Part shown: one piece after another, positions 15,351 to 26,040 of the stretch | How the letters are laid out: each line of letters begins with the position of its first letter | Numbering within the stretch: position 1 is the stretch's first letter | Assembly (NCBI GenBank): GCA_947454705.1 | Contig: CANGKZ010000041.1 | Coordinates: 1-43,602 of the forward strand | DNA: 43,602 nt | Origin: Verrucomicrobiota bacterium | GTDB taxonomy: Bacteria > Verrucomicrobiota > Verrucomicrobiia > Limisphaerales > UBA9464 | Reading direction: 5' to 3' | Notes under the pieces: model-generated | Seen by the model: the letters and a program-made list of their open reading frames with translations, nothing else | Told to the model about the DNA's origin: nothing | Databases searched by the model: none | Program-made: the position numbers and the translations under genes

Positions 15351-18300
15351 TCAGCGGCGCATCACGGCTTCATCGTGGTTCAACAGGGCCTGGGCGACCA
15401 CCGCGGCAGAGGCCAGGTCCACTTCCGAAATGCCCGGTCCATTGCGCGCCTCACCCACCGCGAGCAGGCGCGTGGCGGAGGCAGGATCGGCGGTGAAACG
15501 TTCGCGCTGCTGTTGCAACATGCGCACCAGCACGCCGAGTTCGCGATCGGTCGCGGTGCGTCCCGTGACCACCCGGAACCCGAGCGCCAATCGCTGACGA
15601 TCCTCCGGACCGGCTTCGCGGTACATGCGTTCGCCAACGTGCCGCGCGGCTTCGACAATTTGGGGATCATTCAACAACGCGAGCGCCTGCAACGGCGTGC
15701 TGGTGCTCTGGCGTTTCACCACGCAGCCGTTTCGCTCTGCGGCATCGAAGGTGACCATCGACGGCGGTGGCACCGTGCGCTTCCAGTAGGTGTAGAGACT
15801 GCGCCGATGCAGATCCGCCCCGTGCCCCTGGTCGTAGCGCGGATTGCCCATGGCCACTTCCCACAATCCCTCGGGCTGGTACGGCTTCACACTGGGTCCA
15901 CCGAGTTTTTCCGAGAGCAACCCGCCGGCAAGCAACGCCTGGTCGCGAAGCATCTCGGCGCTGAGACGGCGTGCAGGACCGCGTGCGAGCCATTCATTTA
16001 CTGGATCGGCGGCCAGCAGATCGGCTCCGGCCTTGGAGGATTGGCGATAGGTGGAGGAGAGCGCCATCTCGCGGATCAATTGCTTCCAATTCCAACCGCC
16101 ATCGGCGAATTCGCGCGCGAGCCAGTCGAGCAACTCGGGATGGGTGGGCGGAGTGCCCTGGGAACCGAAATTGTCGGAGGTCTCCACCAGACCGCGACCG
16201 AACATCATCTGCCAGGCGCGATTCACCGTCACGCGAGCCATCAACGGATTCTCTGGCGCGAGCAACCAGCGGGCGAGGCCGAGTCGATTGGCCGGAGCGC
16301 CCGCAGGCAGCGGAGGCAGGGCGGCGGGAACCCCCGCAGTAACCGGTTCGGCCGGGGCATCGTAGGCGCCGCGCTTCAGGATGAACGCCGGCTTCGGCTT
16401 CTCCATTTCCTGCATGACCATGATGTCGGGAATCGAAGACACCAACCGGTTCTGCTCGGCACGCACGCCGAACAAATCATCGCGCCAGCGCGACACCTCT
16501 GCGGAATACGCGCTGCAGAAATACTCAAACAGGGCCTCGCGATCGGCCGGGGTCAGCTCGGACACCGGGCGCACCAGCACGGCGGCGAAACGCGAGTCGC
16601 CCGCGAGATGGGATGCTTCCATCGAACTCAACGCGCGATCATACACGCGAAGCTCGTCCACCCGGCCGCCCTTGAATCCGGAATCCCGCATGCGGAATCC
16701 AATGGTGAGATCGGGCTCGCCGCCGCCGTAGGTGAAATCCTTCCACAGGCCATCGCGCACGACTTCCACTTCAGCCGGAGCGCCGTTCACATACAGATGC
16801 AGCCCTGCGGCGCGGCTCGATCCATCGTAGGTGATCGCCACATGGGTCCAGTCGTTGGTGGCAATGACCGAGCGGCTTCGGATTCGCAGAGAATTCCCGG
16901 GCCACATGTGATGCAGCCCGACCGACAGATGGCCGTCCTCGAGCAACAACTCGTAGCCGCGGCTTCCGGCATCCATCCACGCACGGCTCTTGTGCAACAC
17001 CACCCAGCGCGGCGCGCGTGCTGGTGGATTGATCCACACCGAGAGCGAAAACGGAGTCGCCCGATTGAATGCGCCGGCCCCGGGGAGCGAGACCCCATTC
17101 TCACCGCTCAACAGCAGCGACTCACCAAAACGTCCCGGCGCGGAGCCGGGGGCATCGGAGGGCTGGGCGGGTTTTCTACCGGTGACCGCATTGGCGAACC
17201 GCGTGTCGTTCGTGCCGTCGAAGGAATAGGCGGCCACCAATCCCGGGATCTCCGGAGCCTTCGGCCGGTTCGACAACCAAGTTTGGAACGCCGTCCGGGT
17301 GGACTCCACCACTTCGGAACGGCGGTTGCGCAGCCGTTCCTCCGCCGTCTTGAACCGTTCCAACTTTGCCGACTCTTCGTCGGTGGAGAGCAGCAGCGTG
17401 GGCACCGGCATCACGTCGCCGAAGTAAACGGTCTGCCCGGATTCATCGATGTTTTGGAACATCGAATAGAGCTGGTAGAAATCGCGCTGGCTGACCGGGT
17501 CGTATTTGTGATCGTGGCAGCGCGAGCATTCCATCGTGAGCCCAAGGAACGCGGTGCCGAAGGTGTTCACGCGGTCCACCACGTAGCTGACCCGGAATTC
17601 CTCCTCCACGATTCCGCCTTCCTCGTTTTGCAGGTGCTGACGATTGAAGGCGGTCGCGAGCCGTTGCTCCTGCGTGGCGCCCGGGAGCAGATCGCCGGCG
17701 AGCTGCCAGGTGACGAACTGATCGAAGGGAAGGTTCCGATTGAACGAGCGAATCACCCAATCGCGCCACGGCCAGACGGGACGGTACCGGTCCATCTGGA
17801 ATCCGTGCGTGTCGGAGTAGCGGGCGAGGTCGAGCCAGTCGGTGGCCATGCGTTCGCCAAACCGGGGCGACCCCAGCAAGCGATCCACCACACGCGTCTC
17901 GGCGCCCTCGGCGCGGTCGGCGAGGAAGGAATCGATCTCCGGCAGCGTGGGAGGCAATCCAGTGATGTCGAGCGTGACCCGGCGCAGCCAACGTTCGCGA
18001 TCCGCAGGAGGGGCGGGCTTGAGTTGGTGGGCCTCCAGCTTCGCCAGCACGAACCGGTCGATTGGACTCCGCGCCCACGAGGAATCCTTCGGGGCGGGAA
18101 CGGTCGGACGCACGATGGGACGGAACGCCCAGTGACGTTCCCACTTGGCCCCGCCGTCGATCCATTCCTTCAGCTGATCCTTCTGCCGCTGGGTCAGTTC
18201 ACGATGCGCCTCGGGTGGCGGCATCAGGTCATCGGGATCCTTGGTGAGAATGCGACGGACCAGTTCGCTTTCCGCACTTTTGCCGGGGACGATCGTGGCG

Positions 18301-18629
18301 CGGCCCTTGGCGTTGGCGCGGTAGGCGTCGTCCGGAGTGTCGAGACGCAGCTTGCCCTTGCGGGCCTTTTCGTCGGGTCCGTGGCAGTGAAAGCACTTGT
18401 CCGAGAGAATCGGAAAAATGTCGCGCTGGAAGTCCACCGGCGCGGCGGACAGCCACGAGGTCACCAGGGCGAGATGACTTCCCACCCCCAGGGCCAGTCC
18501 GAGCCCGAGCCGCTTCCAAACACCCGGCCGGGCTCCCAACGGATTCATTCCCACGATGCGCATGCGATAAAACGAGTGACGACTTGGACCCCCGGCCCCG
18601 CCGGGGAATTCAGGGGTTTCTGGATTCAT
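15351..18629 (-). CDS. PSCyt1/DUF1549/LamG/DUF1553 cytochrome c-like protein
   Basis: A 1092-residue exported protein. After a signal peptide (about 38-62) comes a planctomycete-type cytochrome c domain with haem motif CFHCH (C79, C82, H83) and [11 protein letters not shown]. Next is DUF1549 (PSCyt2; [20 protein letters not shown] and [20 protein letters not shown]), a LamG/concanavalin-like carbohydrate-binding insert (about 470-640, [17 protein letters not shown] and [11 protein letters not shown]), and a C-terminal DUF1553 domain (PSD1; [20 protein letters not shown]). The combination suggests an extracytoplasmic redox protein linked to polysaccharide use. ATG 18629 overlaps the methyltransferase stop in ATGA; starts at the Met residues 23 or 28 are also possible. 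It is paired with the DUF1501 gene downstream. Confidence 0.93.
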   Translation of the reverse strand: MNPETPEFPGGAGGPSRHSFYRMRIVGMNPLGARPGVWKRLGLGLALGVGSHLALVTSWLSAAPVDFQRDIFPILSDKCFHCHGPDEKARKGKLRLDTPDDAYRANAKGRATIVPGKSAESELVRRILTKDPDDLMPPPEAHRELTQRQKDQLKEWIDGGAKWERHWAFRPIVRPTVPAPKDSSWARSPIDRFVLAKLEAHQLKPAPPADRERWLRRVTLDITGLPPTLPEIDSFLADRAEGAETRVVDRLLGSPRFGERMATDWLDLARYSDTHGFQMDRYRPVWPWRDWVIRSFNRNLPFDQFVTWQLAGDLLPGATQEQRLATAFNRQHLQNEEGGIVEEEFRVSYVVDRVNTFGTAFLGLTMECSRCHDHKYDPVSQRDFYQLYSMFQNIDESGQTVYFGDVMPVPTLLLSTDEESAKLERFKTAEERLRNRRSEVVESTRTAFQTWLSNRPKAPEIPGLVAAYSFDGTNDTRFANAVTGRKPAQPSDAPGSAPGRFGESLLLSGENGVSLPGAGAFNRATPFSLSVWINPPARAPRWVVLHKSRAWMDAGSRGYELLLEDGHLSVGLHHMWPGNSLRIRSRSVIATNDWTHVAITYDGSSRAAGLHLYVNGAPAEVEVVRDGLWKDFTYGGGEPDLTIGFRMRDSGFKGGRVDELRVYDRALSSMEASHLAGDSRFAAVLVRPVSELTPADREALFEYFCSAYSAEVSRWRDDLFGVRAEQNRLVSSIPDIMVMQEMEKPKPAFILKRGAYDAPAEPVTAGVPAALPPLPAGAPANRLGLARWLLAPENPLMARVTVNRAWQMMFGRGLVETSDNFGSQGTPPTHPELLDWLAREFADGGWNWKQLIREMALSSTYRQSSKAGADLLAADPVNEWLARGPARRLSAEMLRDQALLAGGLLSEKLGGPSVKPYQPEGLWEVAMGNPRYDQGHGADLHRRSLYTYWKRTVPPPSMVTFDAAERNGCVVKRQSTSTPLQALALLNDPQIVEAARHVGERMYREAGPEDRQRLALGFRVVTGRTATDRELGVLVRMLQQQRERFTADPASATRLLAVGEARNGPGISEVDLASAAVVAQALLNHDEAVMRR

Positions 18630-19315
18630 GAGGGTCGGGCCCGGAGTGCGATTTCCTTCAGCGGTCGGACGGCTTGCATTGCCCGACGCAGGAAACCGAA
18701 TCCCCCTTCGCCGAGGCCGAATCGCGCCGCCATCTGGGCCGCACGACGATCATAGCCGTAGGTGCGCAGCGCCAAATGCTCAATCCGGAACCCGGCCACG
18801 TTGACGAGGTTTCCGAGCGTCTGCGGATTCCAGGAAAACAGGTGGTGATTCGGCTCCGCGGGGTCGTATCGACGGTACCGCGCCTCGTGTTCATACGGCA
18901 CCGCGAGCAGCAGCAGCCCGGCAGGATCGAGCAATCGACGCGCCTCCGCGAGCATCGCCAGCGGATCCGGCACGTGCTCCAGCGCGTGATGGCACAGCAC
19001 GGTTTGAAATCCGCCGGCAGGCAGAGCGCCGGTGGAATTCACGAACTCAATTCCCTGCGCCTCAATTTCGGTACGCAACTGTGTGGCGACGTCGAATCCC
19101 ACGCGGCGGCGGCATCGGAGTGCGGCGAGGTTCCATCCGGCACCGCAGCCGAGTTCGATCACGGCATCCGCTTCCTTCACGAACGGTTGGTGGACCTCCG
19201 CGCGGGCGCGGGCGACCCACGGCAGGGAGCCGGGCGGGAGGCCGCGTTTCCCGTCGTGATACTCGTGCCCGGCCTGCCCCTGGTAGGCGGCGCGTGCGGT
19301 ATCGGCGGCGGACAT
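18626..19315 (-). CDS. SAM-dependent class I methyltransferase
   Basis: A 229-residue Rossmann-fold methyltransferase of the Methyltransf_11/23 type. Motif I is VIELGCGAGWN (52-62), FDVATQLRTEIEAQGIEF follows as the region of the acidic loop, and CHHALEHVPDPLAMLAEARR is the motif II-like helix. The C-terminal part reads HHLFSWNPQTLGNLVNVAGF, a pattern of sugar- or lipid-associated methyltransferases. The substrate is not evident. ATG 19315 is chosen because the 61 extra residues of the longer frame to 19498 show no conservation features and would overlap the divergent gene. The stop overlaps the DUF1553 start by 4 bp, so the two may be translated together. Confidence 0.88.
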   Translation of the reverse strand: MSAADTARAAYQGQAGHEYHDGKRGLPPGSLPWVARARAEVHQPFVKEADAVIELGCGAGWNLAALRCRRRVGFDVATQLRTEIEAQGIEFVNSTGALPAGGFQTVLCHHALEHVPDPLAMLAEARRLLDPAGLLLLAVPYEHEARYRRYDPAEPNHHLFSWNPQTLGNLVNVAGFRIEHLALRTYGYDRRAAQMAARFGLGEGGFGFLRRAMQAVRPLKEIALRARPS

Positions 19316-19488
19316 GAAGTTAGTATGCGGCGGGGACTCGGCGTATGGCCAGCCCGCACCGGGTTGAATTCTTCTCGGGAATTGGCGTCCGTTCCGGGCG
19401 CTCCGACCCGCCTTGTTTGCTCCGATCCCGATTCCCCGGCTTGCCTGCCGGGTCCGGGTGGACAAGGCTTGCCGGAGTTTCACCTCCG

Positions 19489-21858
19489 ATGAATTCACGA
19501 CCCCTCCTCCTGTGCCGGCTTGGCCTTGCCGCCGGACTCACCCTGGGACTGACACAGCCACTGTTCGCCGACGATTCCCCGGTCCGCGGACCGTTCTGGT
19601 CCGGCACCATCATGCGCGCCAAGGGCCAGGCCGCGGCCATGAAAGGCCTCGCCATCACCCTCGGCAGCTCCAAGGACCATTATGTGGTCTATGACCTCGA
19701 CACCCTGCGCCTCGCGGTTGGTTGGTCGGGCGAGTTTCTCGAGTTCGGCGACACCCTCACCAAGATTGCCTGGCCGCCTCCCCCGAGCGTTAAGGGCAAT
19801 GTGGCGTTTGAAACCCCGATGGGGCCGGGCTGGGCCGATGCCACCGGAAACATTTCCGACGTTCGCGCACGCCATCAGGGACCGCTGCCGAAGGACTGGG
19901 CGCACTACGAAGGCCTGTACGTCAATGGCGACCGCGTGGTGCTGAACTACACCGTTCAGGGAACCCCGGTGCTGGAAATGCCCGGCTATGAAACGGTGAA
20001 CGGCGGCGCGGCCTTTACCCGCACCATTCAGTTTCAAAAGAACGCCAAGAATCTGTCGCTCGTTCTTGCCTCCGGACTCGCCCCCGGCGCTCCGCTGGTG
20101 GGACCCGGTCGCGTGGGCGTCGCGAATTTCAAGCGCACCAATGGCGACACCCTCAGCATCGGGTTCGCAGACCTTCCGCTCGGCAGCGAGATCGCGACCG
20201 ATGCCTCCGGCACCGCCGTGCTGAAGTTGACCAAGGTGTCGGCCAACGCCCCGTTCGTGCTCTCCTTCTCCACCTCGGCGACCGGCGGATCCGCGCAAGT
20301 TCGTGACGGTGCAATCAAGCCCACCGACCTCCGCACGCTGATCAAGGGGGGACCGGCCCGCTGGACCGAAACTCCGGTCACGCAAGGCAAGCTCGGAACC
20401 GAAGACGGCCCGTATCAGGTGGACACCATCACCGAGCCGTTCCCGAACGCCTACAACACGCGCACCTTCTGGGGCGGATTCGACTTCCTGCCCGATGGAC
20501 GCGCGGTGATCTGCGCCTTCCACGGCGACGTCTGGGTAGTCTCCGGCATTGATGACACGCTCCAGAATCTCAAGTGGAAGCGTTTCGCCACCGGCCTGTT
20601 CCAGCCCCTCGGAGTGAAGGTTCAAAAGGGTGAAATCTACGTCGCCGGACGCGACCAAATCACCCGCCTCAAGGATCTCAACGGCGACGGCGAGGCCGAT
20701 CTGTATGAGAACTTCAACAACGACACCGTGGTCACGCCGAACTACCACGAGTTCGTTCTCGATCTCCACACTGATTCGAAGGGCAACTTCTACTACGCCA
20801 AGGGCGCGCCGTGGGAACCCTCCGTCTCCTCGCCGCATCAGGGCACGCTGCTCAAGGTTTCACCCAACGGGAAGAAACTCGAAGTGTACGCCACCGGCCT
20901 GCGCGCTCCGAACGGCATGACCGTCGGCCCCGACGACACCATCCTCATCGGCGACAACCAGGGCCACTGGATGCCGTCCTCGAAGCTCAACCTGGTAAAG
21001 CCCGGCGCGTTCATGGGCATGACCCCGGCGGCACAGCGGCCGTTGAAACTCCGCTATCCGGACGGACGCGAGATCACCGTAAACCCCAGCGATCCCGATG
21101 CCCGCAAGGCCAACAATCTGAAGGGCTGGGACGGCGCGATGCCGATTCCGACCTCGTACGACGAACCCATCGCCTGGCTCCCCATGCGCTGGGACAATTC
21201 GAGCGGCGGCCAGGTGTATGTGACCAGCGACAAGTGGGGACCCTGGAAGGGATCGCCGCTGTTCATGAGCTACGGCAAGTGCCTGCTCTACGGCATCATG
21301 ATGGACAACGTCGAAGGCACCACCCAGGCCAGCCTCGTTCCGTTCGGATTGAAGTTCGCCTCCGGCGTGATGCGCGCCCGCTTCAGCAACCGCGATGGTC
21401 AGCTCTACCTCTGCGGTCTTCGCGGATGGCAGAACAACGCGACCAAGGACGGCGGCTTCTACCGCGTTCGCTACACCGGCAAGCCGGTTCGCATGCCGGT
21501 GAAGTCGCATGTGACCAAGTCTGGAATCACACTCACCTTCAGCGCCGCGCTGGATGCCAAGTCCGCTCAGGATCTTGAGAATTACGCCGTGGAACTGTGG
21601 AACTACCGCTACTCCGGCTCGTACGGATCGGCCGAACTCTCGGTGAAGAACAAGGGCAAGGAAGGCCACGACAAACTCCAGGTGAAGTCGGCCAAGCTCT
21701 CATCGGATCGCAAGACCCTCTATCTCGAGGTGGACGGTCTCCAGCCCGCGGATCAATACAGCGTGAAGTACTCGGTGACTGCGGCGGACGGAGCTGAACT
21801 CCGCTCCGAAGTCATCGGCACCATTCACAAGCTCGGCGTCGACACCGCGCTTCGCTGA
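19489..21858 (+). CDS. Secreted DUF6797 plus beta-propeller protein
   Basis: A 789-residue protein with a signal peptide (about 1-27, LLLCRLGLAAGLTLGL). The N-terminal region (about 30-150, GPFWSGTIMRAKGQAAAMKG and VYDLDTLRLAVGWSGEFLEF) matches DUF6797. From about 330 on there is a propeller of the sorbosone-dehydrogenase/NHL kind: GDVWVVSGIDD, ITRLKDLNGDGEADLYENFN, RAPNGMTVGPDDTILIGDNQ. A C-terminal region (about 680-770) looks like a beta-sandwich (SGITLTFSAALDAKSAQDLE). Such proteins in PVC bacteria are predicted PQQ-like or haem-associated extracytoplasmic oxidoreductases; the activity is inferred. ATG 19489 starts the signal peptide; the longer frame from 19345 has no support. It ends at a strong terminator. 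Confidence 0.88.
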   Translation: MNSRPLLLCRLGLAAGLTLGLTQPLFADDSPVRGPFWSGTIMRAKGQAAAMKGLAITLGSSKDHYVVYDLDTLRLAVGWSGEFLEFGDTLTKIAWPPPPSVKGNVAFETPMGPGWADATGNISDVRARHQGPLPKDWAHYEGLYVNGDRVVLNYTVQGTPVLEMPGYETVNGGAAFTRTIQFQKNAKNLSLVLASGLAPGAPLVGPGRVGVANFKRTNGDTLSIGFADLPLGSEIATDASGTAVLKLTKVSANAPFVLSFSTSATGGSAQVRDGAIKPTDLRTLIKGGPARWTETPVTQGKLGTEDGPYQVDTITEPFPNAYNTRTFWGGFDFLPDGRAVICAFHGDVWVVSGIDDTLQNLKWKRFATGLFQPLGVKVQKGEIYVAGRDQITRLKDLNGDGEADLYENFNNDTVVTPNYHEFVLDLHTDSKGNFYYAKGAPWEPSVSSPHQGTLLKVSPNGKKLEVYATGLRAPNGMTVGPDDTILIGDNQGHWMPSSKLNLVKPGAFMGMTPAAQRPLKLRYPDGREITVNPSDPDARKANNLKGWDGAMPIPTSYDEPIAWLPMRWDNSSGGQVYVTSDKWGPWKGSPLFMSYGKCLLYGIMMDNVEGTTQASLVPFGLKFASGVMRARFSNRDGQLYLCGLRGWQNNATKDGGFYRVRYTGKPVRMPVKSHVTKSGITLTFSAALDAKSAQDLENYAVELWNYRYSGSYGSAELSVKNKGKEGHDKLQVKSAKLSSDRKTLYLEVDGLQPADQYSVKYSVTAADGAELRSEVIGTIHKLGVDTALR

Positions 21859-21896
21859 AGCCCGCAGGATCAGTCACGAACTGACTTGAGCTGAAC

Positions 21897-21929
21897 AAAA
21901 CGCCCGCCGGAATTCCGGCGGGCGTTTTT
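21897..21929. terminator. Perfect bidirectional intrinsic terminator
   Basis: A perfect palindrome occupies 21901-21924 (arm CGCCCGCCGGAA), flanked by AAAA at 21897-21900 and TTTTT at 21925-21929. It works in either direction: it ends the plus-strand propeller gene (39 bp past its stop) and the minus-strand membrane protein gene (whose stop is at 21968). Confidence 0.95.
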
Positions 21930-21967
21930 CGTTTAAACTCCGATTTGAGCCGTGAACTGGCGATCGC

Positions 21968-23524
21968 TCACCGTGGAACCAACTCGTAGAGATTCCCCGG
22001 GAATCCCAGGTCCGGCCCCTTCCACACCAAACGAGCCAACGGGCGATACGGATCAAGAGCCGACCGCTGGATATGTCCCGGGCGTTTGCCAATGTCGTGC
22101 TGTGTCCACTCCGCCTCCGAGAGCTCGAGCAAACCATAGATAAACACCCGGTTTCCATTCTTCCAGGTCTCCTTCACCCGACGATCCACAGGCGACATCT
22201 CTTCGCGTTCGTACATCAACGCGACCGTCTCGCGCTCGGGATGCTGAACGAGGTACATGGCTGAATCATCCCATCCGTCACAGATCAACAAATCCCTGGG
22301 TCCCACCGCCGACGACAGCGCACGACCCGCGAGGGTCCGCGTGTTGTCCTCGCGGTGGTAGTAGCGGATCACGTTGTTTGAGTTGAGCGCGATCAATCCA
22401 ACCAAAAGCACACCGAGGATTGCGCCGCCCTGCCGGATCCGCGCCGCCGCTAGCCCCCCCAGCGCGAAGAGGGCCACGAGCGGCATGATCCAAAGCTTGT
22501 TGTAGTACGGCAGCAGGTAAAACGGCGGAAACAATCCGGCGAGGAAGATCAAGAGGAGCCCCATCCGAAGGCGACCAGTTCCCTTTGGACCCGGACGCAA
22601 ACAGGCCAGGGTCGCGATCGCGACAGTGATCAACACCTGCACCACCAGAGCGATTCTCCCAATCCATCCCAGCGCCGCGAATCCCGTGCGAAGCCCTCCC
22701 CAATTCTCCATCGGCCACGGAGGCGAGATGGCTTGCGCCAGCCCCACGGGCACCTGCGGAAGGCTGCTCAAGCGGATGAAGCCCCAATACTCACCGTCCG
22801 GTTTTTCGGTCAGATACGCGATCACCCCCGACACGTTGTGGGCCCCGCGCGCCACTGCTGCTGCAGAAAACAACACGATGCCCACCACGCCGGCCGCGAC
22901 CACCCAGGCGGTCGCCCGACGAAACCGGGTGAAGGCGATCAACAACACCCCGGGCCCGGCGAGAAAATAGCTTTGATACGCCGCCACCGACATCGCCCAC
23001 GCCGCACCGGACAGCATGCCACCGGCTGCGCTGGAATCAGACGGATTCGCGGCGAACCACAGCGAAAGCAGAAGGAAGAACGCCGCCAGCATCGGCTCCA
23101 TGGGTTGCGCCGCGTTGAAGTACCAGGCGTGGGTCACCGCAAGGAGCAGCCCCGCCGCGACGGACACCACCAAGTTCGCCCCCTGACGACGGACGAGATC
23201 CACAAGCAGCACAATGCCACCCGCTCCGAGCAGACCGTTCAGGGCCCCAATCCAAACCATGCGGCGATCAAATCCCGGTTCACCAACGCCCAATTCCGAC
23301 ACCAGTCTCCACCAGTAATAAAACACCTTTCCGGAATAGGGATGGTTCACAGCGGCCACTTCGGGCGCTCCTGGAACGGACATCGACTGCTTCAACGCCT
23401 CCGTATCAAAGCGACGGATCGGCATTCCGATGAAGAACGCCGCCAACACAAGGAACAGCAGCATCCCCTGCCATTTGGCAAGCGACGGGCTCTCGGGGTC
23501 ACGTCGAAGAAATCCGGGAAGCAT
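21968..23524 (-). CDS. Polytopic membrane protein (GT39/DUF2723-like mannosyltransferase fold)
   Basis: A 518-residue integral membrane protein with about ten hydrophobic segments (for example GMLLFLVLAAFFIGM, IVLLVDLVRR, LMALFALGGLAAAR) and few polar loops. A short periplasmic stretch FDTEALKQSMSVPGAPEVAA follows helix 1. The layout resembles GT-C type dolichol/undecaprenyl-linked glycosyltransferases (PMT/DUF2723), but I see no certain DxD or HFH-type catalytic motif. The likely role, transfer of sugar from a lipid carrier at the outer face of the membrane, is inference. It ends at the terminator at 21897-21929, and the hydrolase gene starts 21 bp upstream, so the two are one transcription unit. 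Confidence 0.72.
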   Translation of the reverse strand: MLPGFLRRDPESPSLAKWQGMLLFLVLAAFFIGMPIRRFDTEALKQSMSVPGAPEVAAVNHPYSGKVFYYWWRLVSELGVGEPGFDRRMVWIGALNGLLGAGGIVLLVDLVRRQGANLVVSVAAGLLLAVTHAWYFNAAQPMEPMLAAFFLLLSLWFAANPSDSSAAGGMLSGAAWAMSVAAYQSYFLAGPGVLLIAFTRFRRATAWVVAAGVVGIVLFSAAAVARGAHNVSGVIAYLTEKPDGEYWGFIRLSSLPQVPVGLAQAISPPWPMENWGGLRTGFAALGWIGRIALVVQVLITVAIATLACLRPGPKGTGRLRMGLLLIFLAGLFPPFYLLPYYNKLWIMPLVALFALGGLAAARIRQGGAILGVLLVGLIALNSNNVIRYYHREDNTRTLAGRALSSAVGPRDLLICDGWDDSAMYLVQHPERETVALMYEREEMSPVDRRVKETWKNGNRVFIYGLLELSEAEWTQHDIGKRPGHIQRSALDPYRPLARLVWKGPDLGFPGNLYELVPR

Positions 23525-23545
23525 TAGAAATGGGGGAAGGTGGAA

Positions 23546-25933
23546 TCAGCGCGGCGCGGGCCAGTTCAAATGTCGGTGGAGAAACGCGAACGTGCCCACC
23601 CCGTGAATCGAATGGGGCCCGTCGAAGAACTCAATTTCGGTACGCTCCGAAAGCCCCAGCTTCACGTAGTGGCGACGCGTCTTCGCGTATTCATACGCCA
23701 CCCACTCGTCCGGGGCCACACCATCGTCATGCCCCCGTTCCACCATGAACGGGCGGGGAAAGATCAACCAGCTCATCTCCGCATAGTTGAAGGTATTCCC
23801 CAGGTTCCACTCCGGCATGTCGTATTCGTTGTTGAACAGGTAACTGTACTTCGCGCGCGCCGACACGTTCTTCCAGATCCACTCGTTGTAATCCGCCGAG
23901 CAGATGCTGAGGCAGTACCGCGGAACAAGAATCGGAATCCGCATCGCGCTCTTCCCTCCGTAGCTCAGTCCATAAAACGCGATCCGCTGTGGGTCCACGA
24001 ACTCCTGCGCGGCCAGCCAGTCGGTGATCACCTCATGCTGACGGATGATGAAGGACCACAGCGTGAGCCCCAGCGGCTGCGCCTGGTGCAGCACCTGACG
24101 GAACTTCGTGCCGCCGATGTACGGATTCTGCGGGGCAAAGGTCACAAACCCGCGCTCCGCCAGACGCAACCCGTACTGGTGATAATACTGGCTCTGGATC
24201 GCGGGATCCGACACGTCCACCGGTCGCCCCTCGAGTCCGTGCTGACACACCACCACGGGCCGGCGATCGCCCGTTTGAATTCCAACCGGCACGCACAGGA
24301 TCCCCTGGGCGAACACTTCGGGATACACCTGCAGCACCACCTCGTATCGACGAACCCCGTTGGTTTCGCCGAGGAACCGCGTGCGCGGATCCGTCGTCAC
24401 CGTCGCCGGCGGTAGGAATCCCACGACATTCGTCCAAAACATGCCGCGATACGTTTCCGCCGATCGAACGAACCGGTCCGCCGATTTGAAATCCGCGCGC
24501 GCCCAGAACTCGCCCCGCGCGTACTCGCCCTCGCGCATGAGCCATTGCGTGTCGTCCAAAAGCTGACGGTACATCCGCAGCGCCCGATCCGCCGCATTGG
24601 GCAGGGTCCCGGCAATCGCTGGCGCGGGGCCGGGCTTGAACATCACGCCGGGATTCGACCCCGTGAGCGAAAACAGAAACCGGCTGAGGTAATCCCCAAA
24701 ACGGTCCGGACGATTGTTCAACTGCCCGCCCGCCACCGATCCCGCGATCCGCTGCAATCGGGCGTGCTCCGCTGTGACGGCGTTGACCTCCGGACGCGTG
24801 ATCCGTCCCGGCGCGCCGCCCTTGGCATCGGTCTGGATCACTTCCGGATACGCCCCGGTCTCGATCCACAATACCCTCGGCGCCACCAGCGCACCGATCT
24901 CGGCATCACCGAATTCCCGGATCAATCCGAACACATTGCGGTCAATCGGTTGCTGCCACAGCTGCTCCTTCGGTCCGAAATAGCCGCTCACATAGGCCGA
25001 GTGAAACCGCGTGTCACACGCCGCACCGTACAACGCGAGCAACCCGCCTTCGCCATGTCCTACAATGCCGAGGAACTGGCGCGGAAGTTTCGTCGACTGC
25101 ATCGACTTCAGATTCTCGGGAAACTCCCACGTCACCGTTCCAGGCCGGCGCGTCTGCTCCAGCCAGTCGGCCGCGGCAAAAATCCGCTGAAGCTCGTAAC
25201 CGATGACCGTCCGTCCCATTTCATACCCCGCCCGCCAAAGCGTCTCCCGTTTGCTGTGTCCTGTGGACCTCAGCCCGGGCACCCCGGTGGGCTCGGTCGA
25301 ACGATCCACCAGGCACGGCACAATCACCCGGCACCCCTGCTCCACGCACAACCGCGCGAGCTGCTGGGAGGGTTCCAATCCTGGTACAAGCCCGGCGAAC
25401 TGCTCCGGAGTGGTCTCACAGTCCGGGATGGCAATGACGTCGCCCTTCGGTTCGCCGTCGGGGAGGAGCAGCAGTCCCTCGCCCTCAATTCCGCGGAACA
25501 CGGTCCACGACACCGCGTACACCTGATATCCCGGACCCCGGGCAATCTCGCGGGGGCCGGAGGCGGGGGCGCCGGAGAGGACCGCGGTTTGATGGAGCGT
25601 CACCGGCCCGCGCGCATCGCGGGGATCCGACAATCCAAGGGCCTGACGCAGCCGGACCCGGTTGGAATCGAACCGGTGAACAAAGGTCTCGAGCGTGAAG
25701 GGAACATTGCCCCATTTCCAAAGCGCGGCACGGCGCACCACGTTGGATTCCCCTTCCCGGTCGAGAAACCGGTGCAGGCCCTCGACCATGTCGGCGGCGA
25801 GGTCGTTGGTGCCGGTGAGAAGGCGCGTCCCCGGCAACGCAGTCCCGGCGGAGGAATCGGCCCGGGCGTTCGACGGCTCGAGGGCCAGGCCGGCCAGGAC
25901 CAAGGGAAGGAGGAACCATCGCGCGGGCTTCAT
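23546..25933 (-). CDS. Secreted double alpha/beta-hydrolase protein; first domain lacks the nucleophile
   Basis: A 795-residue exported protein with a signal peptide ([20 protein letters not shown]). It contains two alpha/beta-hydrolase-like regions. In the first, the nucleophile elbow reads [15 protein letters not shown]: the GxSxG serine position is G294. In the second, [14 protein letters not shown] has S657 as nucleophile, with [10 protein letters not shown] and DGPHSIHG supplying likely Asp and His. This second domain resembles acetylxylan-esterase/dienelactone-hydrolase relatives. A plausible job is hydrolysis of an ester in a polysaccharide or similar polymer outside the cell; the substrate is unknown. 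ATG 25933 is chosen for the signal peptide; an upstream start at 25963 adds ten residues. The membrane protein gene starts 21 bp downstream. Confidence 0.82.
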   Translation of the reverse strand: MKPARWFLLPLVLAGLALEPSNARADSSAGTALPGTRLLTGTNDLAADMVEGLHRFLDREGESNVVRRAALWKWGNVPFTLETFVHRFDSNRVRLRQALGLSDPRDARGPVTLHQTAVLSGAPASGPREIARGPGYQVYAVSWTVFRGIEGEGLLLLPDGEPKGDVIAIPDCETTPEQFAGLVPGLEPSQQLARLCVEQGCRVIVPCLVDRSTEPTGVPGLRSTGHSKRETLWRAGYEMGRTVIGYELQRIFAAADWLEQTRRPGTVTWEFPENLKSMQSTKLPRQFLGIVGHGEGGLLALYGAACDTRFHSAYVSGYFGPKEQLWQQPIDRNVFGLIREFGDAEIGALVAPRVLWIETGAYPEVIQTDAKGGAPGRITRPEVNAVTAEHARLQRIAGSVAGGQLNNRPDRFGDYLSRFLFSLTGSNPGVMFKPGPAPAIAGTLPNAADRALRMYRQLLDDTQWLMREGEYARGEFWARADFKSADRFVRSAETYRGMFWTNVVGFLPPATVTTDPRTRFLGETNGVRRYEVVLQVYPEVFAQGILCVPVGIQTGDRRPVVVCQHGLEGRPVDVSDPAIQSQYYHQYGLRLAERGFVTFAPQNPYIGGTKFRQVLHQAQPLGLTLWSFIIRQHEVITDWLAAQEFVDPQRIAFYGLSYGGKSAMRIPILVPRYCLSICSADYNEWIWKNVSARAKYSYLFNNEYDMPEWNLGNTFNYAEMSWLIFPRPFMVERGHDDGVAPDEWVAYEYAKTRRHYVKLGLSERTEIEFFDGPHSIHGVGTFAFLHRHLNWPAPR

Positions 25934-26040
25934 GGAACATTCAAAGCACGAAGTCCGGGCCAAGGCATGAAGAATCTGGTCCGCGGACCGTGCAGGATTT
26001 CTCTTTTTTGCCGGCGCGCCCCCGCCACACTCTCCCGCGC

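Noticed and set aside
15261-18755. Plus-strand open frame of 1164 codons
   Set aside because: It lies opposite the DUF1553 protein, which has clear domains. The antisense frame is open because of high G+C; its protein is rich in Arg, His and Gly and lacks domains.
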